Of a stretch of DNA of 64,000 bases, positions 30,305-42,949 are shown piece after piece. This DNA is from Neocallimastix lanati (nom. inval.) (Eukaryota; Neocallimastigomycota; Neocallimastigomycetes; Neocallimastigales; Neocallimastigaceae): assembly GCA_016946835.1 (NCBI GenBank), contig JACVTC010000018.1:1459501-1523500 (forward strand), given 5' to 3'. The notes under the pieces were generated by a model. That model was not told where the DNA came from and did no database searches. It saw only the letters and a list, made by a program, of their open reading frames with translations. The first letter of the stretch is position 1; every line of letters begins with the position of its first letter. A program made the position numbers and the translations under genes.

Positions 30305-32686
30305 ATATAGAGAGGTCCAAATGATGTAAAATATAACTCTCGAACAAAAAATAACGTGAAAAATATAAAGGATTATAGCAAAGAAAGGAGAAATGGAATA
30401 TGTTCTCGTGGTAAGCAGTCTTGACATATGAGTTTCAACTGTCCAAACAAAATCAGATCAAAAAAAAACTCAGAATGTTAAGGAAAGGAAAGGAAAGGAA
30501 CATGCCCGAAAATGATGAAAACCCCTAATCTACCTGAATGAGAAGAATTTTTCAGTAAGAGAAATTTGTCGTGAGGAAAAATATTCTAACAAAACCAATA
30601 TATTAGATTTTTATATCAAAACTAATGATATAGAAGAATCAAAAATCAAGGTATTAATTGATTCTGGATCTGACATAAATTGTATTCATCCAGACATTGT
30701 CATGAAATTAGGTAATCGAAATCAAAAAAAAAAAATCGATACACCTTTCAATATTTTTGGTATCGGCTAAGGGATCCCTACGGCAAACAAAGCCACTGAG
30801 AAATGTATCCTTCCCTCAAAAAGCCCCTTAGAAATCATTCAATTACACATTCTTAGAATCCCGGATGTTGATGTCATTCTCAGTGTTCCTTGGGTTAACA
30901 AACATTGTCCAAGTAATTATTATGATTTAGCAAAGATCGCCTTCAAGTTCCGGATTCTGTGCTCGCCACTATAACAATGATAAAAGAAAAAAGAAGTAAT
31001 GAAAAGAAACAAAAGTAAAAGAAACAAAGTAAAAAAAACAAAATGGTACTTTTAGAGGAGGAATTGCGAGGATCGAAAGAAAATCCGTTAAATGAAGAAC
31101 CTTCTTACTCTATCGTTTAAAATGCCCGGGACTCCAAATCCGAATTTGAGTCCGAGCCAGAACCTTACTTTATGTAAAGTGTTTTTATGGAACAGATTAT
31201 AATTACACGAAAACACAATTAATAGCAATACGCAATTAAATTTGCTTTATTAAAAAAACTTCTCATTTTTTAATATCACTTTATTAAAAAAATAATTTCT
31301 TTTATGAGTTATTAACTGTAAAATAATTAAAAACAACTACATTTTTTTAATAAATAAAATAAAATTACCTGTATTTATACTTTTTCGTAATTATATTATA
31401 GTATATTATTTCTATTTATTCGAACGTATATTCAATATAAAATAAACCAAAACTAATCTAAAATTAAATAAAGTTATAAAAGGACTAAAACTAATTCAAT
31501 AAACTTTTTATTCAATTTGTTTCGACTCAAATTGAATTAGTGCTTATTTATTATTTATTTATTATTCTTTTATTATTAATATCATTAATTATATATTTAG
31601 TATTTAATTTTATGATTATTAAACTAAACTAAAATTAAACTCAACTCTATTATTAAAATATATTTTATTATTAAATTTTAAGTTTTTAGAAATTAATATT
31701 ATATTTCTAAATTTATGATTAATTTGTATAAATTAATTCATTTCATAAATTAATATATTTTACATAATTTAATGTATTAGTATTACTTTGTAAACGTGAA
31801 TTACATTAAGTAACCTAATGTACAATAAATTAATTTATGTATTAAAGATTTTGATTATATCTTTACACTTTAAAGGTCGATTTGAACGTAGGATAAATGA
31901 TGAATCGGATAGTGGTGGTGAATTAGATAATAAATTTATGTTTGATAGTGTTAGTAAATAATGCCACTATAAAATATTCATGCGATGAAAATAAGTTCAA
32001 GTAATGAAATTAAAAACATATAACGATACTAAATCATGTCATAACAACGATTTAAATAAAGATTCAAACTCGGTCACCATACCGAGAATCTATTTAGATT
32101 TCAAAGGAGTATTTAATGAAAAGAATGGCAATGTGCCATCTCCACCATAGGGTGAATGATTGTGAAATAAAATATTTAAAAAAGATAAATACAATGTCCA
32201 TTTTATGGTCCGTTAAACCCTTTAAGGGAGTTGGAGCGTGAAGAAACGAAAGAAACAATTATAGGAATGATTAGATAAAGGTTTTTTTTTTTTATTTAGG
32301 AAATCCACCTCTCCTTCAGAAATCCTGTTGTATTTATTAGAAAAAAGGATGATACATTACGATTAGTTATTGATTATAGGAAGTTAAAACGAAATGACGA
32401 TATGTAACTCCAATCCTTTACCTCTAATTAGCGAGTTATTAGAGAGAGAGTATAAAAAGGGGCTAAGGTATTTACTAAATTAGATTTAAAATCAGGCATA
32501 TAATTTAGTTCGTATCAAAGAAGGGGGATGAATATAAAACTACCTTTAGAACTTGATATGATCATTTTAAATTCTTAGTCATGCCTTTCGGTTTAAAGAA
32601 CACACCTGCCACCTTCACAACATTTTCATTAATGATGTTCTTAGCGACTATTTAGGTGACTTTGCTATCTCATACATTGATGACAT

Positions 32687-32730
<44 letters not shown>

Positions 32731-34790
32731 TTGAAAGATGATTGAGGAACATCATGTTCTTGTTAAAATGGTTTTTTTTGAAAAAGATTACTTGAAAATA
32801 ATTTATATATAAAAAAATTAAAAAAAAAAACCTAAATCGACAAATCCGAAACCACCTTCCTTGGAGTATGTACTTTTAAAAAGAGGGATAGAAAATGGAT
32901 AATGAAAAAAAAAAAAAAAAAAATTAAAGCCATACTAGATTGGCCGATTACCTTCACCTGTCAAAGAAGTTCAGTCCTTCATTTGATTATGCAATTATTA
33001 TTGTCCTTTCATCAAGGATTTTGCTAAAAAAAAAAAAAAGGGCTAATCCAGTTTACATATTATCCAAGGAAGAAGGTTCCCTTTATATGGGGGTAATGAT
33101 CAACAAATAGCTTTGGATAAATTAGAAGAGAGATTCACTTCTGCTCCAATCCTACAATCTTAAGAAATCCTGACACCAACACACCTTTTATTGTTGAGGC
33201 CTATTCCGGTAACTTTGCTGTCGGTGCCGTTTTTTTATCTTAAAAATTTGAAGGCCAATGGCATCCTTTGGAGTTTTTTTTTTTTTATCGAAAAAGCCTA
33301 ACTCAATGTCAAAGAAACTACCAAATTTATGATAAAGAACCATTTAGTATAGCCATTAAAATATGCGCATGAGAAATGGCGATATTATTAGGAAGGAGCT
33401 CGTCATCAATTCGTTGTCTATACCTACCATCAAGAATCTCACTTTCCCTAGGAAAGTCCGGGATGTATCTCTCAACGCCAAATTTAAGATGGTATGAATT
33501 TTTTTGTTAAGATTTGATTATAAGGTTGTTTATCCTTTCTGGAAAGAAATCTGGAAAGCCCAGTATTCTCTTGAGAAGAAGTGACCATTTATTCGCGAGT
33601 CTACATACTGTTTCTAAATATTATTTTAAAATTAGTAAGAAGTTTGATGGATCTTTATCAGATTGTATTTTATCTTCTCTAAATTCTGATAATGTATATA
33701 TTGCAAAATTAGCTTTTACCTTAAGGGTACTTACACCCCCCGTCTTCGGTGCCTCCTATCAAAAATATAGATATATGCCAAAATAGATGAGGAAGGATTT
33801 TTACTTATCGATAATTAAAATATATGTCCTCCAAAAAAAAATCCTTGAGAACAAGAGTTCTTGAACTTCATTACGATTCCATTTCTTCCGGCCATGTTGA
33901 TATGAAGAACACCTCTGAATTAATTTTGATGAAATGTTTGGTAGCCTAAATTATTATCTGAAGTCACTAAATTTTATTAAATCTTGTGAAATAAGTTGTA
34001 AAAAAAAAAAAAAAAAGAAAAAAAAAAAATAAGATTCCACATATTCGTCACAAAACCTTCTGGACTACTTTAACTCCCTTATCTACACCTAAAAGATCTT
34101 GGCCAGATAGATCAATGAAATTTATTAGAAAGCACCTGAAGTCTAAAGATTTTTTTTTTTTACTTGCATTATGGTCAATGGTTGATCGTTTAACCCAAAA
34201 TGGCCCATTTTTTTGTTCCATTCTGCTGTCTTCCTATGGTTTCTATTGTGGCTGATGCTTCTTCTTTCTTTTTTTTTTTTCGTTTGCATGGTTTTACCAG
34301 AATCTATAAAATAATCACTGACAGAGGCTCTCAATTTACTTCTGTCCTTTTTGGAATGAAATTATGCAGTCTCTCTGACATTGAATATAACCTCCCTACT
34401 GATGGTCAAGCAGAGAGGGTGAATGCGATATTGGAATAACATCTTCGTTGTTTCATCAATGAAAGAAAAAATAATTGGGGCTGATCTTTTACCATTTGTT
34501 GAATTTTCCATATAATAAATCCCTACAACAATCAATCAATCAATCAAAAGCCTTTTTTTTATAAAAAAAAATTATGAATTTAATCCAAAAGGATATCCGG
34601 CCATTCCATCCCAACGAAAGACCGAGTAGAACGGGAAAACGTGTAAAACCGAAATTAATGAAAATATTAATCTTTTTAAAAAAAAATTTAAATAAGGCAA
34701 AAAAAAATTTATAAGAAATATGCTGATCAAAAAAGATAGGATACTCCAAGATTTGAAGTTGGTGATAAAGTTTGGTTTACTCAAGGGAAC
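30305..34790 (+). mobile_element. Older Ty3 chromovirus copy, heavily decayed
   Basis: The right part of the copy that begins at about 23400. In order: zinc knuckle remnant (about 30400-30450), protease VLIDSGSDINCIHPDI (about 30650-30700), acidic linker, solo LTR insertion at 31173-31867, reverse transcriptase (about 32200-32950; VMPFGLKN near 32580), RNase H (about 33180-33560), integrase zinc region (about 33860-34020) and integrase core (about 34080-34450; GSQFTS, then TDGQAERVNAILE). It parallels the whole copy throughout. It is broken by well over twenty changes, many in homopolymer runs, including a long T run near 32692. Chromodomain and 3' LTR are missing; a Copia element takes over at about 34795. 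Confidence 0.85.
31173..31867. repeat. Solo LTR inserted in the older Ty3 copy
   Basis: Termini are the perfect inverted pair TGTAAAG (31173-31179) and CTTTACA (31861-31867). Target-site duplications CTTTA lie at 31168-31172 and 31868-31872. It sits in the acidic linker of the older Ty3 copy, whose coding sense resumes after it. No internal region remains, as after LTR-LTR recombination. It resembles the LTR at 22565. Confidence 0.85.
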
Positions 34791-34794
34791 AAGT

Positions 34795-37218
34795 ATAAAA
34801 AAAATAATCAAGCCACAAATTAACCATAATAATCGTAACAATTATAATAACTACGATGATCCCATGGATTTAGACCTAGTATTTAACAGAAATAATAGGT
34901 ATAAAAGCCACAGACAAAATAATTCTCAACGAAGAATTCCAAATAAATACTGCCATATTTGTAACCAACGTGGTCATTTAACAAATGAATGCCATTACAA
35001 CGGGAGAACAAACGGAGCCATGAATCAAACTAAATTTAATAATAATAATAATAATGACTATAATAACAGATTTAATAACAATAATTATAATAATAATAAA
35101 TTTAATAATAATTATGATAAAAATAATAATAAAAATTATAAAAATAATAATAAAAATTATAATAAAAATTATAAAAATCGTAATAATTATATTAATAACA
35201 TTGAAAATAACAATTTACCTGTTGATTATGATGATGACATAAATTATGAAAATTTAAGTCACATGATTAATAATAGTCTTGATAGTGTTGAATTTTTAAA
35301 TAACTTAAATAAATCTACTCATAACCTTAATAATTATAAAAATGATAAAAATAAATTAAATAAAAATTTTAATAATAATCTTAATAATTATGAAAGTAAA
35401 AATAATAATTTACATAAAGAACTTAATAATGATATAAATTACACTAATAATGCTAATTATATTAATAATTATGATAACAATAACAATTGCCCTACTAATG
35501 ACAGCAACGAATCAACTTGGATCTATGATTCTGGTGCAATTGTTCATATTACTAATGACCGAAGTTTATTAACTAACTTTAAAAAATACAAAATTAATTT
35601 AACATGTGCCAACAATTCTGAAATGGAATTCGAGGGATTTGGTACATACAAAGGCTCAATTAACGGTTATGACATTACTTTAAGTAAAGTATTTTATTCT
35701 AGGCACGCAAACAAAAATTTAATTAGTGGTATACAATTTGCCTACACTGAACTAATATCAATTACTAAACTTATTAACAATGAGCCACATCTTATCATTA
35801 CGGATAATGATAATAATATTATTAATACTTATAGCTCAATTGATGAAAGAAACACATTTAGAATCAAAATAAACAATAAATATAATAACTTAATTATGAA
35901 CACCGATAATGATAATCTTTGGCATAGAAGACTTGGTCACTTCTATCACAAAGATTTATCAAAATTTATAAAGGAACACACCACAAGTCATAATAACAAT
36001 GACAATAATTGTATTACTTGTGGAATAGCTAAAATGAAAAGGTTACCTCACAACAGGGTAACTCCTAAAGCTACCAAGTTATTAGATGTTATCCACTCCG
36101 ACATTGTTGGTCCTTTCCCGGATTCATTTTTTGGTTTTAAATTCATCATTACTTTCATTGATGAATTCTCTAGGAAAGCCTGGATTTTTACTATGAAAAG
36201 AAAATCAGATGCCATCGATATTATTATTAATTTTTTCAAATATTTAAATAATATTTTTCCAAAATATAATATTACTAATTTCAAATCGGACCAAGGAAAA
36301 GAATATTGTAGTAGAAGAGTCAACAAATTCTGTAAAAAGAATGGTATTAGAAAACTCTATTCTCCTCCAAGAAATCCTCAAAATAAATGGAATTGCTGAA
36401 CGATTTAATCAAACCATTCTTTATTCCCTAAAATGTTTATTAAGCTGGAGTAAACTCAACATTAAATTTTGGGATTTTGCTATCCGTTATTCAAAATATC
36501 TTTATAATCTTACTCCTCATTCAGGAATAAATAATTAAATTCCCAATGAAGTATTTTATGGTACTCCCATTCATGTTAATCATATTAAAGTTTTTGGATG
36601 CATCGCTTATTATAAGGATTTCTCTCCCAAGAAAGGAAAATTAGATCCTAACGCTAAAAAAGGTTTTTTCTTAGGTTTCAGTAATGATTCTAATTCTTAT
36701 TTAATAATGGACTATAATAATTTTTCTCTACATCAAGTAAGAGAAGTATTATTTCAAGAAGACACCCCTGCCTGCATTACTAAAGATATTACAAAAAGAA
36801 TTTCGCCTTATGTTAAAGACAATAATAATAAATTAAATTTATGTTTAGATTTATCTTTTATCAACAAATTATTAAGCAATTATACAAATAATAATATACA
36901 TAATAATAATGATATCAACAACAATTATGACAATAATGACGATAATTATTTTATTCCTGACAATAATAATATCATTAATATTCCTGATAATCCATCTAAT
37001 AATATTAATATTCATAATAATATTCCTAATAATAATATTAATAATAATAATTATAATAATAATTCTCCTGATGATTATAATGTTAATAATAATAACTTTA
37101 ACAATAATTTAAATATTGATAATTATAATATTTCATATCAAAATAATGAAAAATTTTTAATTAATAAAAATTTGTCAAAAAAATGAACAAAATTTAAATT
37201 ATAATTTCAATAATAATT

Positions 37219-37265
<47 letters not shown>

Positions 37266-39374
37266 TTAATATACGATAAAAATTTTTCAAATAATTTTAT
37301 TAATTCTAATAACAATAATTTTATTGGCTCAAAAATTCAATACAATGGTAAAAATTTTTCTGATACAATAAATTCTGAATTTAATCAAAATTTAGAAAAT
37401 TTTAATCAAAATACAAATACCAATACAATAACCAATGAAAATTTTTCAAACACCAAAAATTTTTCTAATCCAAATTATGTACAAAATTCTAATAATAAAA
37501 AATTTTTAATTAATGAAAATTTTAATTCAAAAAATGATCAAAATTTTATTAATAAAAATTTTTTATCTGAAGAAGATAAAAATAATAATAATATTAATAA
37601 TTTTATTAATAATAATTCAAATAATAATAACATAAATATTTATAGAAATAATAAAAGAAAATCCAAATTTTCCAATAATAATATTATTAAACACTTCAAA
37701 CCTAATATTAATAATAATAATATTGATATTTACAATAATAATAATAATCATAATAATATTATTTCTTATAATAATAATCCTAATAATTTTAATTACAACA
37801 ATGATAATTTAATTAATACTATTGAAACTGAAAATGAAGAAGTTCCGAAAACCTATCAAAAAGCTCTCATTTGTGATCATGCCGATGAATGGGATATTGC
37901 TATCCAAGAAGAACTCAAAAATTTATATGATAATAATACAATGACTTTTGTTAAAAAACTACCAAGAGGAAAACAACCAATTTCTACAAGATGGGTTTTT
38001 GCAATTAAAAAGGATGCAAATAATAAAATTATTAAAAGAAAGGCCAGACTTGTTGCAAGAGGTTTTGCTCAAAGATACGGTATCGATTATGAACTTACAT
38101 ATAGTCCGACATTAAACGTTGATTGTATAAAATTACTTCTCGCTTTTGCTGCTCAATTTCAATGGACTGTTTATCAATTAGATTTTAAATCTGCCTATCT
38201 AAACGCCGCCTTAGACAAAGAAATTTACACCGAAATTCCTTACGGCGATGAAAACTACGGTAAAGGCTATTGGATTCTAAATAAGGCATTGTACGGCCTT
38301 AAACAATCAGGCCGCCAGTGGAATAAAACCATTACAAAATTTTTAACAGAAAACAAATTTCATCAATCCACCACTGATCCATGTGTTTTCTTTAAAAAGC
38401 AGAAGGAAGAACTAACTTGTATTATAGGACTTTATGTTGATGATATGCTAATTATAGGTGAAAATTTCGAAATTGTTAGAATTGTTTCAAGAATTAAAGA
38501 TAACTTTAAGGTATCAAAATGTGGATTTGCTGACTTCATATTAGGAATCAAAATAGAAAGAGAAAATAATGATATTTATATCTCACAAGAAGCATTCATT
38601 GATAATCTATTAAATAAATATAGTATAAATAATAAAAAGAAAATAAAATCACCATGTTCAGTAAATGAAAATAATGAAGATAATGAACATGTTGACAAAA
38701 TAAAATTCAAAAGTATTATCGGATCCTTAATTTATCTTGCAAGATGCACACGTCCAGACATTGCATTTGCTGTTAACTTTGCCGCTAGAAAATCAGAAAA
38801 TCCAACTCAAGCCGATTGGAAAAAAGCTATTAAAATATTAAAATACTTAAATGGAACAAAACATTATAAAATAAGATATGACGGTAAAGGTAAAATAAAT
38901 GCACATACAGATTCAGATTTTGCCGGTAATCCAAATGATAGAAAATCTACTTCAGGACACATTATCTTAATGGGTGCAAATCCTATTTCATGGTATTCTA
39001 AAAAACAAACAACTGTCGCAACGTCTACTGCCGTAGCTGAATATTTAAGTACTACAGAATGTATTAAGAAAGTATTACAAATTAAAAATCTACTTTATGA
39101 ATTATTTGGAGAAACTGAAACTATAGACATATACACGGATAATGAAGCAAGCAAAAGTAGTATTGAAGCAGGTCATTTAAATCCAAAGCTTAGACATATT
39201 AGTGTTAGCTACCATTTCAACAATGAAAATATATTAAATAAAAATGTTCAACTAAAATATGTTAGTACAAATGATATGCTGGCCGATCCATTAACCAAAA
39301 ACCTTAATGGAAACAAAATAACTAATTTTACAAATAAAATTTTTATAAAATAAAAAATTTAATTTAAGGGGGAG
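34795..39374 (+). mobile_element. Ty1/Copia element with Asn-rich linkers, 5'-truncated
   Basis: Parts in order: gag end with CCHC knuckle CHICNQRGHLTNEC (about 34950-34990), Asn-rich spacer (35030-35500), protease STWIYDSGAIVHITND (about 35515-35560), pre-integrase zinc region LWHRRLGHF to CITCGIAKM (35920-36035), integrase core (HSDIVGPFPDS, FKSDQGKEY; 36090-36540), a very long Asn-rich linker (about 36840-37830), reverse transcriptase (ARLVARGFAQRYGIDYELTY, YGLKQSGRQWNK, YVDDMLIIG; 37940-38700) and RNase H (TDSDFAGNPNDRKSTSGHII; 38890-39340). A polypurine tract (TTTAAGGGGGAG) precedes the LTR. The 5' LTR and most of gag are missing. It is broken in only a few places, so fairly young. Confidence 0.9.
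37941..39353 (+). CDS. Copia reverse transcriptase-RNase H block
   Basis: A 470-codon open block of the Copia element above. It covers the whole polymerase domain (catalytic YVDD at residue about 168) and RNase H (TDSDFAG, then ATSTAVAEYLSTTECIKK, then YTDNEASKSS), ending LADPLTKNLNG. The end of this block is the end of pol, 22 bp before the LTR. Reported as part of the fossil, not as a host gene. Confidence 0.85.
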   Translation: MTFVKKLPRGKQPISTRWVFAIKKDANNKIIKRKARLVARGFAQRYGIDYELTYSPTLNVDCIKLLLAFAAQFQWTVYQLDFKSAYLNAALDKEIYTEIPYGDENYGKGYWILNKALYGLKQSGRQWNKTITKFLTENKFHQSTTDPCVFFKKQKEELTCIIGLYVDDMLIIGENFEIVRIVSRIKDNFKVSKCGFADFILGIKIERENNDIYISQEAFIDNLLNKYSINNKKKIKSPCSVNENNEDNEHVDKIKFKSIIGSLIYLARCTRPDIAFAVNFAARKSENPTQADWKKAIKILKYLNGTKHYKIRYDGKGKINAHTDSDFAGNPNDRKSTSGHIILMGANPISWYSKKQTTVATSTAVAEYLSTTECIKKVLQIKNLLYELFGETETIDIYTDNEASKSSIEAGHLNPKLRHISVSYHFNNENILNKNVQLKYVSTNDMLADPLTKNLNGNKITNFTNKIFIK

Positions 39375-39633
39375 TGTTAACTTTATTAATATAAAGTTAT
39401 ATTCTAGCTTAGGTTTAATAAAATATTAAATTAAATTATATTAAATACATTGTAATCATAAATTAAATATAAATTAATATGTATCTAGAACAAGCCACAA
39501 TTAAATATAAATACATGTAATTTTCTCTGTACTTTAAATCTTTGTTAACCATTTATTTATATTCTATAAATAATAAATTTATATTAATTAATAAAACAAA
39601 TTTTAATAATAAATAAATATATTTATTAGTAAA
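39375..39633 (+). repeat. 3' LTR of the Copia element (outer end overprinted)
   Basis: Begins TGTTAACTTTATTAATATAA right after the polypurine tract. It contains AAGCCACA and AAATACATGTAATTT, shared with the LTR at 3023. Its end is not clear; at 39634 the long inverted-repeat arm begins. Confidence 0.7.
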
Positions 39634-40549
39634 ATTTATTTAATTCTTTTTTATTATAATTTGAAATAAAAATTAAAAATTAATGATTTGTGTAACTTAA
39701 ATCAATACGTTACATTACACTTACATTACATTATGATAAACAACTCATGGTATCTCTTATTGGGAGAAGTTTTATATATGATTTATTTATTTATTTATTT
39801 ATTTATTAGTAAATAAAAAGCAAATTATAATTTATTCAATAAATTTAATTATTGTTAAAGAAACTATTAAGTAAATTGTATTATATTTCTATATTTTATA
39901 TTTTATATTTTTATATTTTATTTTTTATATTTTTATATTTTATATTTTTATATTTTATATTTTTATATTTTATATTTTATATTTTATATTTTTATATTTT
40001 TATATTTTTATATTTTATATTTTATATTTTTATATTTTATATTTTATATTTTTATATTTTTATATTTTTATATTTTATATTTTATATTTTATATTTTTAT
40101 ATTTTATATTTTATATTTTATATTTTTATATTTTTATATTTTGTATTTTATATTTTATATTTTATATTTTATATTTTATATTTCATATTTTTATATTTTA
40201 TATTTTTATATTTTATATTTAATATTTTATATTTTTATATTTTATATTTTATAATTCTTTTTTTTTTTATTTTTTTATTATTTATTTATTTATTTTATTA
40301 TTTATTTATCTATTAAAATTTTGCGAAATGAAACTTTTCCGAAATGAAACTTTTGCGAAATGACACACATTCAAATTGTAAACTTGAAATTATTAAGTAA
40401 ATTGGCATAAAACTTTTTGCAAAGAATAATTATAAAAGAATTATTCTTGTTTTTATATTTTTAATTCATTATAAACTATTTATTTAATTAATAAAATTTT
40501 AAGATAATTATAAAGTATTTAAAGTATTTCGTATAAAAAGTATAAAATT
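39634..40549. repeat. Left arm of a long inverted repeat (partner 55489-56333)
   Basis: The segment starting ATTTATTTAATTCTTTTTTA is found again, reverse-complemented and nearly base for base, ending at 56333. The arm holds a TATATTT-type tract (39880-40260), a CGAAATG motif block (40317-40365) and the tail CATTATAAACTATTTATTTAATTAATAA to about 40549. The arms lie about 15 kb apart and face each other across the ankyrin cluster and satellite. Open frames inside the tract are shadows. Confidence 0.85.
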
Positions 40550-41271
40550 AAATATTAAAATTAAAGTATTATAATAATTTTAGAAATTTATTATAAATAA
40601 TAAGGTATTAATATAAAATAATAACTATTTAAAAGAAGAATATAATAAAATAAAATATTAATACAAAATAATATAAAAATAATAAAAAAATAAATTTATA
40701 AATTATTTTCACATTTAACAGTAACATAAAATTTATGTTATAAAATTTTATGTTTACATTAATTTTTATGTTTTTGTATAATTTTATGTATTTACATAAA
40801 TTTATTTTTATCACATTATAATAAATCACGTTTATTTTATGTCACGTAGTTTCAAATATTTTATTAATTTATTTTTATGTAATTATTAATGAGCAAATTT
40901 TATTAATAATTAAAGTTTTTATTGTTATTTTATACCAGTTATATTTACAATATTTTTTTATAATTTAATTATTATTGTTCTTTAAATTTTTTTTTTTTTA
41001 TTTTTTTTATATATTATTTTAATGTAGTTTATATTTTATACAATTAAAAAAAGAGTTTTTCCTTGTTTTTTCCTTTTTTTTTCAATTTTTTTTTTATTAT
41101 ACATTCCATTTTTTATTATTATTATTAGCAATAAAAGAATTTTTAATAAATTCTGCTGTATAAATAAAAGATAGTAAATTCTAATCTTTATTGTTTATAA
41201 TAATTAATAATATAAAAATATTCTTATAATGAAGAGAAGGGAAAGAAAAAGATTTTATGAAATTAATAAAT
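40550..41271. other. 3' flank of an ankyrin gene, duplicated segment
   Basis: No gene. 40740-41040 matches 57735-57960 (TTTATGTATTTACATAAATT, then ATACCAGTTA). 41100-41270 matches the 3' flanks of the other ankyrin paralogues (AAAAGAATTTTTAATAAATT, then TAGTAAATTCTAAT). It is a segmental duplication that travels with the genes. Confidence 0.7.
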
Positions 41272-42312
41272 TTAACTTAATAAATACTTTATTAATTCTA
41301 TATTTCCATTTTTACATGCAATTAATAATGGGGTGTCTCCATCTTTATTTTTCTTATTGATATTCATTCCATAATGAATCAATTTTTTAACTTCTTCAAT
41401 ATTACCTAGTTTACATTCAGAGGTCAGTAAGGTTTCATTATTATCTCTTTTCTTCTTAATTTTTTCAATTATATAATTCTTCTTTTCCAATTTTTTCTTT
41501 TCTTTTTCCTCTTTCTCTATTCTCAGTAATTCCAAATCTTTTTTTATTTTTTCTTTCTCTTTTTTTTCTTTTTCCAATTCTATTTCTGTTATTTCATTTT
41601 CAATTTCTAATACTTCATAATCCTTACTTTCATTTTCTATTCCTTTATTTTCATTAAATTCATTAAATCTTTTCAAAAAGTAATTGTTTCTGTTGAATAT
41701 TACTTCAATTATATTTTTATTTTTACAAAAATTGATTAATTCGATAAATTTATAATTAATTTTTGAAATATTCTTTAATTTACAAAGGTAATATTTTTCT
41801 GAAATCATTTTTTCAATATCATTTTCATCAATTCTTAATTTTATTCCATTTTCTATGGAATATTCCACCAACAATTTAAACATTTCAATATTATTATTTT
41901 GTATTGCCCCAAATATTGGGGTAAATCCACGATAATTTTTTTCATTTAATTTCAAAATAATTTTATTTTCAGTGGCATAATCTATTAACAATTTAACTAT
42001 TTCAACATTATTACGAAGAGTGGCTTTTAAAAGTGGATACCATCCATCTTTATTTTTTTCATTTAATTTCAAAATAATTTTATTTTCAGTGGCGTAATCC
42101 ATTAATAATTGAACTATTTTAATATTATTACGATAAGTGGCTTCTAAAAGTGGATACCATCCAATATTATCTTTTTCATTTAATTCCAAAATAATTTTAT
42201 TTTCAGTAGCATAATCTAAAATATTTTTTAATTTTTGATTATTGCCACTTCTAATTTCCTTATTAAGTTCTTCTTTCAAATCTTCTTTACTTTTATTAAT
42301 AAATAAATCCAT
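41272..42312 (-). CDS. Ankyrin/coiled-coil protein, paralogue A
   Basis: 346 residues from the ATG that matches the family start (MDLFINKSKEDLKEELNKEI); an upstream in-frame ATG at 42345 would add 11. In order: N-terminal cap, then about four 39-residue ankyrin-like units (NIKIVQLLMDYATENKIILK and relatives, each ending GWYPLLKATLRN), and a capping unit (NNIEMFKLLVEYSIENGIKL). A linker with LCKLKNISKINYKFIELINF follows, then a Lys/Glu coiled coil (about residues 225-285) and a terminal canonical ankyrin (NETLLTSECKLGNIEEVKKL to KYLLS). It is probably a soluble binding protein; no enzyme domain, signal or membrane segment is seen. The frame is intact. It lies in the left half of an inverted duplication with paralogues at 51012 and 53129. 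Confidence 0.88.
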   Translation of the reverse strand: MDLFINKSKEDLKEELNKEIRSGNNQKLKNILDYATENKIILELNEKDNIGWYPLLEATYRNNIKIVQLLMDYATENKIILKLNEKNKDGWYPLLKATLRNNVEIVKLLIDYATENKIILKLNEKNYRGFTPIFGAIQNNNIEMFKLLVEYSIENGIKLRIDENDIEKMISEKYYLCKLKNISKINYKFIELINFCKNKNIIEVIFNRNNYFLKRFNEFNENKGIENESKDYEVLEIENEITEIELEKEKKEKEKIKKDLELLRIEKEEKEKKKLEKKNYIIEKIKKKRDNNETLLTSECKLGNIEEVKKLIHYGMNINKKNKDGDTPLLIACKNGNIELIKYLLS

Positions 42313-42345
42313 AATTTTTAAATTTTTTTTTTTATTTCTATTCAA

Positions 42346-42949
42346 TTAATTTTTTTTTATTTTTTTTATATATTTTTTTTTGAAGTTTCTAATAAAAGAA
42401 TGAAATTATTTATAATTTATGTTTAATTTTTTTTTATAATTTATTAATATTATTATTATTATTATTATTTTTTATTAATTTATTTTATGAATTTAAAAAA
42501 AAAAATTTTTTTTTCTTTTTATACTAATAAAAATAACTTAAAAAAATTTTTTTAGTTCCATTTTTTATTTTTTTATTTCCATTTTTTTTAAATTTTTATT
42601 TAAATAAGTAAAAAAAAAAATTCAAAAATTTGGAACTAAAATCAAAAAATTTTAATTTTTTTAATTTTTTTATTTCTTTTTTTTTAATTTTTTTATTTCT
42701 TTTTTTATTATTTAAATTAAATGAATAAATATAATGAAATATATTATTAATATACATAATATATATTAAAATATTATTTACATATATTGTAAATTAATAT
42801 TATTTTAAATTCTTTTATTGAATTTTATATCAATAAATAAATGAATATATTATAATACATTACAATATATATTAAAATATTATTTTCATATTTAATAAAT
42901 TATTTTATTTTAAATTCTTTTAATTGCTATAAATAAAAAAAGGATTAAG
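42346..42949. promoter_or_regulatory. Upstream region of paralogue A with paired TGGAACT sites
   Basis: In the gene's direction (minus strand) the distal site AGTTCCAAATTTTTGAA is at about 42624-42638 and the proximal TGGAACTAAAAAAATTTTTT at about 42541-42560, some 230-245 bp before the ATG. The two words are inverted to each other across about 70 bp. The same arrangement precedes the other paralogues. The rest is A+T-rich without a gene. Confidence 0.5.

Noticed and set aside
39852-40316. 154-codon Phe/Tyr/Ile frame, and the similar one at 57017-57517
   Set aside because: Low-complexity TATATTT tracts; no start context, no domain.
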